DNA from: Diadophis punctatus similis
Taxonomy: Eukaryota; Chordata; Lepidosauria; Squamata; Dipsadidae
Assembly (NCBI GenBank): GCA_023053685.1
Contig: JALIGW010000004.1
Coordinates: forward strand, 83,530,535-83,594,534
Direction of reading: 5' to 3'
DNA length: 64,000 nucleotides
Part shown: piece after piece, positions 9,900-21,487 of the stretch
Numbering within the stretch: the first letter of the stretch is position 1
How the letters are laid out: the number at the start of each line of letters is the position of its first letter
Notes under the pieces: model-generated
Seen by the model: the letters and a program-made list of their open reading frames with translations, nothing else
Database searches by the model: none
Told to the model about the DNA's origin: nothing
Translations under genes and position numbers: made by a program

Positions 9900-12551
9900 T
9901 GTTCCTAACAGCTTGTATTAGTTTCTTGCAGTCCAATCCAATAGAAAAACTTAATTCTTACTAAGAATTAAGATTGTGCCCAACAAGAAAAAGGACTGGA
10001 TTTGATCAACTATTACTACATATTCTTGGGGTTTTCTTCAGTGTCGGTAACAGCTATGAGAGACGGGATTTCATTTCTCCAACTCTTAACTGTTGAAACA
10101 TCTACCCAACCCGGTTTACTGGTAAAAATAAGTTTACTGTACAGAATGCATTCTCACCAATAAGGTCATTTCAAGCATTTGCAATACAAAAATGAGATAA
10201 AAAATGGCCATGCCACACGAGAGGAAAAGTAAATGGTAGGTACGTCCCTTGACAAATTAAGGTTTCAATTAGATGACCACAGTAAGTTACACATACAAGT
10301 TATTTTTCAAGCATGCTTCCATAAATAATTCTTGGTGAGCTAATGACATCTATTTCACAAACTTGAAAGTTTCCACATTTACACAGTAAGGTTCTGAGGA
10401 AGACTGCATTTTGACAGTGCTGTATCAAGTGCACAACAGATAGTTTTTACTTTACACACCAAATATCAAGAAAATAATTTTTTGTTAACTCCTATTTACA
10501 AACATATTTTAGAATTTACAAAGGGGGATACATATCTGAGAAATTCGTATCTAGATAACATGTTATACAAATTTTTGTGCTCAGCCTAATAGATCTTTTG
10601 TCTGCTTTGTAAAGTTAAGAGTTAATCTCTCTAAGGAAAAATTATGAATAAATTCCTTTTTACTGAGGTATTTAATGAACTGGGTATAGATATAAACATC
10701 TGAATATTGAAATTAGCAATATATTTTGAGCAGCTCATTTCTGAAAAATATTGGCATTAATATAAATAACCTGTGGAAAGTATTTTAAGACTGGAATGCC
10801 AGATAATAAAAATTATCTATGTCTAGAGTTCAGCTAAAGAGATTTGTTGGCTAAATATGTACTATAATGTTTGAATGAACTACTATGCTAAAAATATTTA
10901 CCAGTAAAAGCATAATAGTAGGTCACAGTTTAAAATCAGAATTAAATAGTTGCAGAATAGAACTATGATTCTCCCCAGCCAGCATAATAAAATCACTGGT
11001 AAACTCTTAATGAGCTTAACAAAACGTCTAGGAACAACTTGGGAAAAACATGATAACAAGACATGTAAATTTGATCCGAAACTGTACCACCACCAAAGGT
11101 TATTCCAAGCAAATTTGAGAATTTTACACATTTCCCTTCCATTTTTAATTTTATGTACATTCCTCAAATAAGTAGGAAGTAATTTCAGCTCAGCTAATTA
11201 GTGTTAAGTGGTCTATAAATGACTAATGGAGGCCTACTTTTTTAGCCAGGCTCCCTGAAGACTAGAATCTCTTCTTACAAAAATGCATTTGATAGTTTTC
11301 AAAAAGTTACAGCTTATCAAGATAAATTTACCTGTCTTTCCATGTTGTTATGTTAGAACTATGATTTATTTGCCAGACGGCTGCCCCTCATATACAAAAA
11401 CAGTGGCTGCCGGTATATTTTTGAAAAGTCGCTTATTAAAATCTAAGGTTAAAGGTTATTCTTAAAGAGACACTTGCCTTAATTCCCAAGTACCCTTTGT
11501 ACATGGAGGCAAATTAGGAAAGAAACTACCCTGTTTCTTCTTTCAACTGGTAGATACTCAACTTCCTGATAAGTCATTCTGCAAATTCTGGGATAGCTTT
11601 CCAAAAAAGAGCCAAGATAGGAGTAAAAAAAGGATAAAGGCATCTAAACCCATTGTGCGCATGGAACCCCACTGAACCCCACTGCTTTTAGCTATCGACA
11701 TGAAGCATTTCCCATCCCTTAATTGGATAATTGTTATCTCCAAAAATATTCTATAAAACTCTCGAGCATTTCATAAGCGTTTTTTTAATTCACAGGATAT
11801 CTCACACAAAAGCACATATGAACCTCAAGTTATTTACATACAAGGTAATGACTTATCTTGACTTACTGAAAGGTAAGAAAAAGTTCTTGCATGTTTATGC
11901 TAACTAAAACATGATGTGGAATCTGTTAAATTTCATAGGGATCTAAACAGACTCTTCTTTTGTAATTTTAATATATTTCCCATCAGTTACTGGTTGTAAA
12001 AGAATATATTTCAGAAATACTTCAGTGTGCAAAAGTTCCCTTAACTTTTATTGCTTACTGACTGATCTTAACACATCCTATTAGTCCCTAAGTTTTGAGA
12101 AGAGCTAAAAATACTTAACATTAACAACAAATGTCAGCAGATTTCTCACCAGCCCCGCCATCTTCCCCATGAAGTTATCTTTTTAAAAAGGTGCCGTTAT
12201 TCTTGTGAAATATTTGTATTTAAAAATGAAGTTCCTGCCCATATGAAAGAGAGTTTCAAGTGTTACACTAGCAATGCACTAAAACCGAATTCTTACAAAA
12301 CAACCCCTCAAATTTAGGAAAGCAACAGATTTAAAAACATCAGCAATACAGTGACTGTGTCCTGGAGTAGATCAATTACTGTATATGACTGTGCTTTGAA
12401 TATTTTCCTCCACCAATCGCAGTGTATTATAGTCTATACGTGGTGTAAAAGAATCAACCAGGTTTAGGATATATTAATTTCTCAATGCCCATTAGAAAAT
12501 CTCTGCTTTGATACTTCTTGCTGTTACAACCAGACCGTGTTCATAAGAGTT
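9900..12551 (-). other. FGFR1OP2: FGFR1OP2 3' untranslated region (approximate extent)
   Basis: About 2.6 kb of AT-rich, unique sequence with no repeats recognised, directly downstream (- strand) of the FGFR1OP2 stop. Freedom from repeats in such a repeat-rich window suggests a retained 3' UTR. The end point is a guess. Confidence 0.4.
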
Positions 12552-15500
12552 TTAATTTTTTCTCAGACTCAAGTCACTGTTTGTTACTAGTGCTGACAGA
12601 GATGTACTTTCTGAGGCATCTTCCTTAAGATTCAGGAACGATTCTCTGGTTATCTGCAGTATTTCTCGCAGTCCTTTGTTTTCCTGCTGTAAGCAACAAA
12701 ACAATGCTTTTAACGCAGCATGATAAAGAATTAAAATGCTCTTCCCCTTCCCAGCACTAAATCGTTGTTTAGTAAAACAACCCTTCCAGATTACCCAGAA
12801 CAATTTATCTTCAGATAGGTATGTGACTTTAACATTCTTATCTTAGTAATTCTTTGAATTCACTAGTTTAAAAATAATGTATTCATTTTTCCAGTTTAAA
12901 TCCTACCTCAAGCTGAAAAATACGTTCTTGTTCTTTGCAACCCTGCTGCTCATCGATTTCAATGGCTTTTCTCATCACTGCTGCCATTTCCGTGATTTGG
13001 TCCACGTGTACTTGCAATTCCTAGATCAAGAGTAAAGTAACATTAACAAAGGAGTTTTAAAATACCCCCTGAACGCTGTTTTGATGTTACAACAGATCGT
13101 CTTCATAATCATAATTGTATAATCAACAAACAAAACTAGTTTAATTTCTGGTTAAGTCTCATATTTCCTCCACAATAATAAGAGCTTTGTAATAAATAGT
13201 TTTCAAGTCATTACATTATTTCTTGTAAATTAGTTATGGTCACAGATCAAAATTACCTATAACATTTTGAGTTGTGTGGATTTGAATTCCCAGAGTTCCT
13301 AGCAATGACCATGCAGGTGGAGAATTCTGGGAGTTGATGTCTATACAGTACATCTCTAAAGTTTTATAGAAACCATGGTTGAATATCATTTTGTTGCTGT
13401 GATCCACCCAGAGGTGACATGGGAGGCAATATAAATCAAATAAAACCAGTCAATGTTTTGTAGCCTTCTTTTGAGATTTTTAAGTATTTACTGGCTAGTA
13501 AGAAATCCATGTGTATATAATATAATATGTGTATATAAGAGCCGAGGTGGCGCAGCGGTTAGAGGCAGTACTGCAGGCCACTTTAGCTGACTGTGATCCG
13601 CAGGTCAGCGGTTCAAATCTCACCAGGCTCAAGGTTGACTCAGCCTTCCATCCTTCCGAGGTAGGTAAAATGAGGACCCAGATTGTTGGGGGCAATATAA
13701 ATATACATTGCTTACTGGTGTAAACCGCTTAGAGAGTGCTTGCACTGTGAGGCGGTATATAAATCTCATAAATAAATAAATAAATAATTGCTAGTGATCT
13801 ACCAGGAGAGATTATATCATTTCAGAGTGCCAGATCTGGTACAAGGGATAGCTCCACAAAGCAGAGGATATTGATTTAACTACAAGTAGCCCTTGACTTA
13901 CAACAGTTCCTTTAGTGACCGTTCAAAGTTACAACGGCACTGAAAAAAGTGGCTTATGATCATTTTTCACACTTATGACGTTTGTAACATTCCCATGCTC
14001 AAGTGATCAAAATTTAGATGCTTGGCAACTGACTCATACTTATGACTGCTGCAGTTTCCCAAGGTCATGTGATCCCGTTTTGTGACCTTCTGACAAGCAA
14101 AATCAATGGGGAAGCCAGATTCACTTAACAACCGCATTACCAACTTATCAACTGCTGTGATTCCCTTAAGAAGTGTGGCAAGAAAGGTTGTAAAATGGGG
14201 CAAAACTTACTTAACAACTGTCTCACTTAACGATAGAAATTTTGAGCTCAATTGTGGCCATCAAGCTGAGGAGTACCTGTACTTCCTTAACAAAGGGCCA
14301 GATTTGATTTTGCAAATCCTCTTTCTGTCATTGCCATTTTGCAGGTCAAGAATGTAAAATCTGATTGAAGCTATGTGTTGTTTTGTACCAAATTAAGACA
14401 GCAAATAAAATCTGTACTACCCAAAGTAAAGCCCAGGGCCAGAAGAGATTTACACAAACATTAAGGGCCTGCTACCTTGGAGTGCTGTTCCTTTAACTTC
14501 ATTATTATACCCGGATCGTCTTTTTTGCTGGCCATGAGCAATCTAAACATCTGTTCTCTATATTTGCTCATTATTAGCTCCAAGGCACACTGATGTTCTT
14601 CGAGAGACGTTCGGAGTTCTGTCAGAATACATAACAAATTTATCAAGCACAGGTATTTTTATTTATTTATTACATTTATATACAAATAACCCAATGTAAA
14701 TACAACCTCCCCTTTCTACTTAATACAATAGAATCAACTAGAATCTTGGTTGCCTTTAACTATCTCATGAAGGAAAAATCTATCTGTGCAGATTATTCAA
14801 ATACTGTGAAATATATCAACAATTTCCAAAGTTTTTATTTATATGGACTACTATTTCTTCATCATGAAAAGCCCTTACATGATACCAAGCAAGAAAAAAA
14901 GTTCAAAGTATTTTGCAGCATAACATATGGCTGATGGAAGTAAAAAGGGTTATTGAAAGTGCAGCTATGATTAGAATAGCATTCACAATAACCTCTGGCA
15001 AAAAGGCTGCTATTTAAATTTATAAAATATTACATTGCAATATTATTTATAAAGCAAATTACATTGTGAATAATAATGCAATGTCCAGGTGTTTATTATT
15101 CAGATCTAAGTCCCAAGTACTTGGGCAAAGATGCTTGCCAGTTCTGACAATAACTCCTGAATTCAAAAGGAAATTTTTCTTGATCCTGTGCCGCTGCTGA
15201 GCAGACTCAGGAAAAATACCTGCTCTTAAAGAGGGCCAACAGCAACCATCATAATTTGCCTGCTTTTGGCTCCATATGCTGCATGCTTCCAATGCCGTGT
15301 TCAGAATGATACATTAAAATTTATACAGAATGATATTATTACACTACTTACGTAGCTCTCTGCTCCCAACACACAAAAATGCTAAAGCACCAGAAGTTGG
15401 AAATAATTGCAACAGATGCTTCAGGTATTTTACTGGCTTATGCACACATCATAATAGGAAGATTTACTGATGTATTATTGTAAGCTATTTGGCTATCCTA

Positions 15501-16736
15501 ATAAAGCATGCTGAATTTTAAAGAGAAACCTTGGACTATTTTGATAGTAAACAGGACTCTTCTTAAACTGAACGCTTATTAACCTTTATTTTCTTGTTGT
15601 AGTTCTCTGATCTGTCTATTTTCCTGCTGGATACCTAAGACCAAGGAAGACCGAGGCCTATGTCTTGCTACTTCGTTAAGTTCTTGAATTTCTTCCTGGT
15701 ACTGAAATTATAAAACAGACAGAATGGCAAAAAATTATCAGATATCTGGTATTAAAAACAAAGATGAATTTCAATTTCAAAACCAGACATTTTGATACAG
15801 TATCATTAGTACTATGAATCCATAAAAACTTTATATTTTTCAAATGTGAATTTAAAAACTGAACACTTTGAACAACTTAACCATAAAATACAGAATATTT
15901 AATTTTTTCATTGAAATAAAATTCTATTTCAGTAAAATAGAACTAATTAAAATGTCTGCTGTCTGAAGTTACCTGTGAAAACATTAACATACTGCAATCA
16001 TATTACAAATTGTTCTGATTGCTGTAAATATTAAAAATATCACAGCAGCTTAAAAAACACCAAATTTACCAGTGCGTAAGTAAATATTGTAATATTGCTT
16101 AAAATTAAATGCAAAAAAAGTCTACAACTTAACACATTCATCTGGTACCTTAAAATTAAGATGTGGACAGAAGATTTTAAGGGTACCATTTCAGATGTTG
16201 GACAACAGGTTTTAACTAATTTTGGATTACATTATGCTATGTATTGCTGTTCATGTTTACATTCTTGGTTCATAGTAAGAACTAAGAAAATCTAATCAGA
16301 GTTGAGCAATAAAATGTAAAACAAGTTCCATTTTGAAAGTAAATACATGATTTGTAAAATTATGTAATATTATATAGTAATTGAACTAATCCATTCTAAA
16401 ATTTCAAGTTTTCCTCCTCTTAAAAAGTGAAATGCCATTTTTAATCATAATGCTCACGCAAGAGAGATAATTCAATCTCTTACAGCCTTATCAAAATAAA
16501 AAAGTGTAGTACTGAGCGTCTTGTACTTTTAAGTCTGCACATTTTAAAATACCATAATGAAACAGTCAGTTTCTGAATAACAATTAAGAGAAGAGAAACC
16601 TGTTTCATTGCTTCCACTCGTTTCTTGAGATCGGTAGTTTGTTCAATGAGAGCTTCTGCTGCAGTGTCATGCTCTCTTAGTCGCTCCACTAACGCTTTGG
16701 CATCAGCTAGGGCCTTCTCAATTGTGCAACTCATTT
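12552..16736 (-). CDS. FGFR1OP2: FGFR1 oncogene partner 2 (SIKE-family coiled-coil protein)
   Basis: Five coding exons on the - strand: 16736-16600 (ATG at 16734), 15701-15584, 14618-14476, 13020-12907, 12686-12552. All have AG/GT borders and phases agree (0,1,0,0), giving 214 residues beginning [19 protein letters not shown] and ending [17 protein letters not shown] recognise it as FGFR1OP2, a cytoplasmic coiled-coil protein of the SIKE family found in STRIPAK complexes. Heptad-rich stretches cover almost the whole protein. Compared with the longer human form (253 residues) a 38-residue block between KEQHSK and ELQ is missing, matching the shorter known isoform. I found no matching exon between 13021 and 14475. 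Introns contain a Sauria SINE and a MITE A copy. Confidence 0.96.
13265..13340. mobile_element. Remnant of palindromic hAT MITE
   Basis: GTGTGGATTTGAATTCCCAG and GAATTCTGGGAGTTGATGTC are the two facing arms of the palindrome family seen intact at 6967 and 43598. Terminal repeats are worn away. Confidence 0.5.
13538..13795 (+). mobile_element. Sauria-type SINE
   Basis: AGCCGAGGTGGCGCAGCGGTT head, B-box-like GGTTCAAATCTC, then AAGGTTGACTCAGCCTTCC, ACCCAGATTGTTGGGGGCAA, CCGCTTAGAGAG and GGCGGTATATAAATCTC, ending in an (AAATA)n tail. Near full length. Confidence 0.85.
13882..14282 (-). mobile_element. MITE family A, copy 2
   Basis: Inverse orientation: starts AAGTAGCCCTTGACTTACAAC and ends GCTGAGGAGTACCTGTA. 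The interior matches the family (ACGTTTGTAACATTCCCATG, AAGCCAGATTCACTTAACAAC). It lies in the FGFR1OP2 intron between the third and fourth coding exons. Confidence 0.75.
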
Positions 16737-17739
16737 CTAAAAATTAAAATAAAAGATAATGTTATATAATACCAGCTACCCTTCCACTTTATCAAGAGTT
16801 TGTCAGAAGCACCATTTAAGTTGCCTGGCATCCTGAATGAAGTATGAAAATGTGTGAGTCCTCTTCCTTTTGTTAATGTCACTGAAGGTTGATTTTATCC
16901 TTTACTGTATTATTCTATAGTACATCAAGTATCTTGATGCAAAATGGAAGCAAGATTAAAGGATTTCTGCACAGGATTGCCTTAGTTTATATCACTTGTA
17001 AATCACAGCTCTTGGAAATGATAGTGCCATGCTTCCAATCTGGATGTCCTGTATTTTGAATAGAATATTCATGTTCTGAAACCTATCATGTTGGGAGACC
17101 TTTTAATTTTTAAAACAGTATTGTATAAGTATGTAAGGCCTCCTAGCGACCCCGATATATTGAATGAGGCTTCTGCACCAACAAAGTATACAGCAATAAC
17201 AGTGTAAAAAATCTTTTGCACCCTCATAATGCAACATAAGAACTCGGAGAAACTTTAATTAGTTTTGATTTTACAGAAGGACTCCATTGCTCGTAGTTAA
17301 ATGGTGCTAAATGGTGACACTGGTAAAATACACAAGCAATTCAGACCACCCCTTCCTGTTCAGAGGTATTATTTGTCACAAAGCAACTGCAGCAGCAAGA
17401 ACCTACTTTACAAATTACCCTGCTAATTTAATATTTCCTGTCTGACACATATGTATAGTTTTCATAACAGAAAAGAAATCACAAATGAGTCTTTAAATAC
17501 AGCTCTTAAATTTAAACATAACTCTTTCTGCAAGTTTTCTGTTTTTAGGTATCTATTGATTTTCTGGCTTACCTTGTTTAGACATTAATTCTCTTCACTG
17601 ATCATTGATCACTTTCTCACTAACCTAGGGAAATCTGTATATCAAATATATTGGGTGGACTTATTAGTATCACTCAGCATATTGTACAGTATTTGTGAAC
17701 TTAGTGAAATAGAGATGCAACCAGGGAGGGAAACCATAA

Positions 17740-17890
17740 TTGGCTATATTCAAAATAAAATGGGAAGCTGAGAACTTGACACAGGCACTGAACTACAGTA
17801 ACATCTGCGTTTTGTAATTTTACAGATGTTATTGTAGTTTAGTGTCTGTATCAGCTTCTCTGCTTCCCATTTTATTTTGAATGTAGCCAA
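17740..17890. mobile_element. Palindromic MITE, unclassified
   Basis: TTGGCTATATTCAAAATAAA at the left mirrors TTTATTTTGAATGTAGCCAA at the right, and pairing continues inward (GGGAAGC/GCTTCCC, TGACACAGGCACTGAACTAC against its complement). Arms of about 65 bp enclose a short loop. It is in the 5' untranslated intron of FGFR1OP2 and would form a strong hairpin in either transcript. Confidence 0.65.
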
Positions 17891-17989
17891 CACTGTGTGT
17901 GTATCCCTAAGTAACATTATCAGTGCAAGAAGAAAGGAGAGGGAGGGAGAGGAGGAGGAACTGTGGGATTCTTCATGGTCCCTGAGCTC

Positions 17990-18108
17990 GGTGGTTTCTT
18001 TGCACACATTTCATTGCCCAACTAGGTAACATCATCAGTGGTGGAAGGGAGCGGGGTTTGCAGGGAAGAGGACTGTAGGATCTTTGGTGCTCTCTGAGCT
18101 TGGTTACA
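17990..18108 (-). mobile_element. Penelope-like terminal repeat (A type), degenerate
   Basis: On the - strand CTGATGA (18038-18032) and GTTACCTAGTTGGGCAAT are followed by GAAAT, so the 3' core is mutated. Flanked by GAGCTCGGTGGTTTC text typical of the family (AAGCTCAGAGAGCACC in the other strand). Confidence 0.55.
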
Positions 18109-18472
18109 AGGTAGTCCTCAACTTACAACTACGCCCCAAATTTCTATTGCTAAGTGAGACATGTTAAGTGAGTTTGCCCCATTTTACAACTTTTCTTGCC
18201 ACGGTTGTTAAATGAATCACTGCAGATGTTAAGTTAGTAATACGGTTGTTAAGAGACTGGCTTCCCTACTGACTGCTTGTCAGAAGGTCACAGAAGGGGA
18301 CCCCATGATCCAGGGGACACTGCAACCATCATAAATAGGAATCACGTGACCATGGGACTCCTGCAATGGTTAAGTGTGAAAAACAGTCGGGTGTCCCTGC
18401 ATCCCCACTTTTTTCCGATGCCATTTGAACGGTCACCAAATGAACCAATATAAGTTGAGGACTACCTGTATT
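18109..18472 (+). mobile_element. MITE family A, copy 3
   Basis: AAGGTAGTCCTCAACTTAC at the left and GTTGAGGACTACCTGTA at the right. The copy has inserted within, or between, Penelope-like repeats (17990 and 18478). Confidence 0.75.
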
Positions 18473-18477
18473 TTCTT

Positions 18478-18600
18478 GCAGAAGTTTCATTACCCAGCTA
18501 GGGAACATCATCAGTGCTAGAAGGGGTGGAGGAAGGATGAGGATGGAGTCCTGACCTTGGTGCTCTCTGAGTTTGGTGGTTTTCTTGCAGACCCAAAGGT
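18478..18600 (-). mobile_element. Penelope-like terminal repeat with hammerhead-like core (A4)
   Basis: On the - strand: GCA (18517-18515), CTGATGA (18514-18508), stem II TTCCC/GGGTAA, GAAAC (18488-18484), TTC (18483-18481), TGC (18480-18478). The 3-bp GCA/TGC stem I base is intact. The cleavage triplet is UUC where GUC is preferred. CTCTGAGTTTGGTGG text marks the family's downstream end. Confidence 0.55.
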
Positions 18601-18785
18601 GCTTTTTTCAAGAGGCAGCTGTACTTTCTTGGTTTTTCTTTGAAGACGTTTCGCTTCTCATCCAAGAAGCTTCTTGGATGAGAAGTGAAACGCCTTCAAA
18701 GAAAAATCAAGGAAGTCCAGTTGCCTCTTGAAAAAAGCACCTTTGGGAGAACCATGACCAGGCTGACTGAGAAGCTCCATAGACA
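18595..18785. mobile_element. Repeat family B element, fused palindrome
   Basis: A perfect centre CCAAGAAGCTTCTTGG (around 18662-18677) is flanked by the GATGAGAAG(C/T)GAAACG(T/C)C text on both strands. The two hammerhead-like halves share a single stem II palindrome and lack the CTGAAGA segment. Outer arms carry GTGCTTTTTTCAAGAGGCAG and its complement. Confidence 0.6.
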
Positions 18786-18890
18786 TTTTCTTTCAGATGT
18801 TTCATTACCCAACTAAGGAACATCATCAGTGTCAGAGGGGAGGAGGGGTTTGCTCTGTTTACACACACTGGCTCCCCCTGCCAAAGACTA
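18786..18890 (-). mobile_element. Penelope-like terminal repeat with hammerhead-like core (A5)
   Basis: On the - strand CTGATGA (18829-18823), GTTCCTTAGTTGGGTAAT stem II, GAAAC (18803-18799), ATC (18798-18796). Stem I is weak (ACA against TGA). It is the third A-type copy clustered within 900 bp. Confidence 0.5.
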
Positions 18891-19219
18891 AACTCTCAAA
18901 GCAGCTCAGGAAGATGTATAAAACGAATATGCGTTAAATAGCCTCACAACACACTCCATCATGCTAAAAAAAGGGGGGGAGGGGATGCAGGGACACCAGA
19001 GCCCCGTTAAAGAAGGAGAGGAGACCCAAGTTCAGCCCACTTCTTGCCAGGCCCTGCCTTTGCTCCCTTCAGACCCACACAGCACAGGCCAGTACTGGAG
19101 GGAACTTAAAACTTAAGAGTAACTTTACTGTCACTTTAAATGTACACTAATCGGCACACATTAAAAGGAAATTTCGTGGCATTTGGCTCTCAAAGGGTCA
19201 CCAACCTCCAATATACACT

Positions 19220-19535
19220 ACATAAACATGGCCAATAAATAAATAAATAATTTATATCCATAATAAATAATAGCATGCATATCCCCACATATATTATATG
19301 ACACAAGGACATGACCAATAATTAATTAGTTAATTAATTATGCATATCTCCACATATGACACAGGGACATGACCAATAAATAAATAAAAATATGTGTCAA
19401 CTCACATCCCCACATACATTATACAACACAGGGACATGACCAATAATTACTTAGTTAATTATGCATATCCCCACATATATTATGACACAGGGACATGACC
19501 AATTAATTATGCTATCCCCACATATATGTTGCACA
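19220..19535. repeat. Degenerate minisatellite (left block)
   Basis: Repeated units contain CCCCACATATATTAT, GACACAGGGACATGACCAAT and AATTAATTA, at about 60-75 bp spacing (19302, 19360, 19426, 19485). The same unit resumes at 20060. Block lies just upstream of the shared CpG-island promoter, on the FGFR1OP2 side. Confidence 0.65.
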
Positions 19536-19539
19536 GAAT

Positions 19540-19647
19540 ATGACGTACATATTCTTGACAAATGTATCTTTTCTTTTATGTACACTGAGAGCATATGCAC
19601 CAAAGACAAATTCCTTGTGTGTCCAATCACACTTGGCCAATAAAGAA
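19540..19647 (+). mobile_element. Retroelement tail preceding microsatellite
   Basis: AAGACAAATTCCTTGTGTGTCCAATCACACTTGGCCAATAAAG is also found at about 58466-58510 on the other strand, there running into a different simple repeat. The shared end next to unlike microsatellites marks it as a mobile-element 3' end; the family is not identified. Confidence 0.5.
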
Positions 19648-19648
19648 T

Positions 19649-19897
<249 letters not shown>

Positions 19898-20059
19898 AAC
19901 CTAACCTATGACTAGCTTTTCCCCCCTAACTACTTGTACAAGGATTATTCTTTATATTATTCATGTTGTCTTGTATTCTTGTATGGACTGCACCAGTAGA
20001 GGCTAAACCAATTTCGTTGTATACATGATGTACAATGACGACAAAGGCTTTGAATTGAA

Positions 20060-20400
20060 TATATTATAAAGACACAGGGACATGTCCAATAATTAATTAA
20101 ATAACTATAATGCATATCCCCACATACATTATGACACAGGATCAAAGCAAAGCAAAGCAAAAAATAATATACTCACATATCTTATATGATACAGGGACAT
20201 GACCAATAATTAATTAACTATAATGCATATGCCCACATACATTATGACAAAGGATCAAAGCAAAGTAAAAAATAATATACTCACATCCTCACATATCTTA
20301 TATGATACAGGGACATGACCAATAATTAATTGATTAAATAACTAATTGTGCATATCCCCACATATATTATTACAGAGGGACAAGATGGATAAATGAATGA
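20060..20400. repeat. Degenerate minisatellite (right block)
   Basis: Units with CATATCCCCACATA, GATACAGGGACATGACCAATAATTAATTA and GATCAAAGCAAAG, at about 115 bp spacing (20072, 20188, 20307). Same motif as 19220-19535, split by a retroelement tail and GATA repeat. Confidence 0.65.
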
Positions 20401-20751
20401 ATAAATAAAAATTATGCCTATACCCCCATCCCCACGTCTACTTTATGACAGGGGACTCCCCCCAGGCAGGGGCGTCCCGCTCTTGAATAGCCCCGGCGGG
20501 CATCTGCGGCCTCCCCGCGGCCTTGAGGGGGGGGAAGGGAGAAAAAAGCGTCTCCCCCCGCCCCCCAGTAACCGTTTAACGGCCTTTCCCAACCGTCGCT
20601 CCCGCGCGCCCACCCCGCCAGCCAATCACAGCGCGGCTAGGCCACACGCTCTCGCTCGCTCGCTCCCCCACCCCTCTCCTCCCGCGCGCATCCACCTCAG
20701 AGGACGCGTGCGCGCGCACCCTCCTCCAAAAGCCACAAAAACTCCCCTCAC

Positions 20752-20990
20752 CGATGGTTCCGATTCATTCCTTTCCGCCCACCCTCCCACCCGGCAGGGC
20801 GCAGACGCGGGCGAGAGGATGTGGAGGGACGCCGGCGGCTCCGCCGCTTCGCCGTCCGCCTACCGCGTCGCCCCTTCACACGGCGGCAGCTCGAAGGACA
20901 AGAGGAAGAGGCACCGGCCGGCCGGGCGACCCCATGGGGCAGCGGTGAGGTAGGTACGCGCGAGAGCCGCTCGCCGCCGCTTGGAGAAAG
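20752..20990 (-). other. FGFR1OP2: Possible untranslated first exon of FGFR1OP2
   Basis: On the - strand a good donor (ATCG/GTGAGG, exon side ending at 20752) follows GC-rich sequence. It is a reasonable partner for the acceptor at 16737-16738. The transcription start is not determined and this is inference from position and donor quality. Confidence 0.35.
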
Positions 20991-21030
20991 CGAGAGAGAG
21001 GGAGGGAGACGATGCGGGCGAAGCGAGTTA

Positions 21031-21215
21031 TCGCGAGATTTGGCCTCTCTCCTCTCCTCCCCTCTGCCTAGGTAGTGAAATATCGCGAGGCGGGTTTCGA
21101 CGCTCCCCTCCCGCAGGAAACTTCGCTTGGAAACCTCGCGAGGTTTTGCTTAGCCTGGAAATGCGGCGGGGGAATTCCCCAGCCAATCAGGCGTTCCGTC
21201 CGAAGTCTCGCGAGA
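21031..21215. promoter_or_regulatory. Cluster of four TCTCGCGAGA-type motifs
   Basis: TCGCGAGA at 21031-21038, ATCGCGAGG at 21082-21090, CCTCGCGAGG at 21134-21143 and a perfect TCTCGCGAGA at 21206-21215. This palindrome is the known binding site of BANP in CpG-island promoters of housekeeping genes. Binding here is inferred. Confidence 0.6.
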
Positions 21216-21283
21216 CGTCAGTTGCGCTCTCTCCCTCTTCCCCCCCCGCCCTCTGATTCGCCCGAGAGTGAAAGATGCTGAGA

Positions 21284-21293
21284 GCGCATGCGC
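21284..21293. promoter_or_regulatory. NRF1-type palindrome
   Basis: GCGCATGCGC is a perfect NRF1 consensus core. It lies about 45 bp before a possible INTS13 first-exon donor, a common distance for NRF1 in TATA-less promoters. Confidence 0.6.
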
Positions 21294-21335
21294 GATCTGC
21301 TCCCTGGAAGTAGAAGAAAGTCAAGAGTGGCTGCT
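21294..21335 (+). other. INTS13: Possible untranslated first exon of INTS13
   Basis: The + strand has CTGCT/GTAAGG at 21331-21340, an acceptable donor just downstream of the NRF1 site. It would splice to the acceptor at 25310-25311. Start and exon limits are guesses. Confidence 0.3.
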
Positions 21336-21487
21336 GTAAGGCAACATACGTTGTGTGATTGTGTGTATGTGTTATGGGAGGGAGGGTCGTTTGGGGTTGA
21401 AAAAATACGGCTGGCGGGGGCTCTTGCATTCTTTTAAGTCAAGCTTCCCACGTTGCAAAGGGGATGGCTGCTTCCTCCTTTGATTGC

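Larger units (their letters stand above)
20440..21340. promoter_or_regulatory. CpG-island bidirectional promoter of FGFR1OP2 (-) and INTS13 (+)
   Basis: A 900-bp GC- and CpG-rich block in an AT-rich neighbourhood, placed between the first coding exon of FGFR1OP2 (16736, -) and of INTS13 (25312, +). The two genes are known to be head to head in human. CCAAT boxes occur at about 20620 and 21183, four CGCGAG palindrome-like sites at 21031-21215 and an NRF1 palindrome at 21284. No TATA box is evident. Both genes must have untranslated first exons here because their start-codon exons begin with splice acceptors. Confidence 0.8.
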
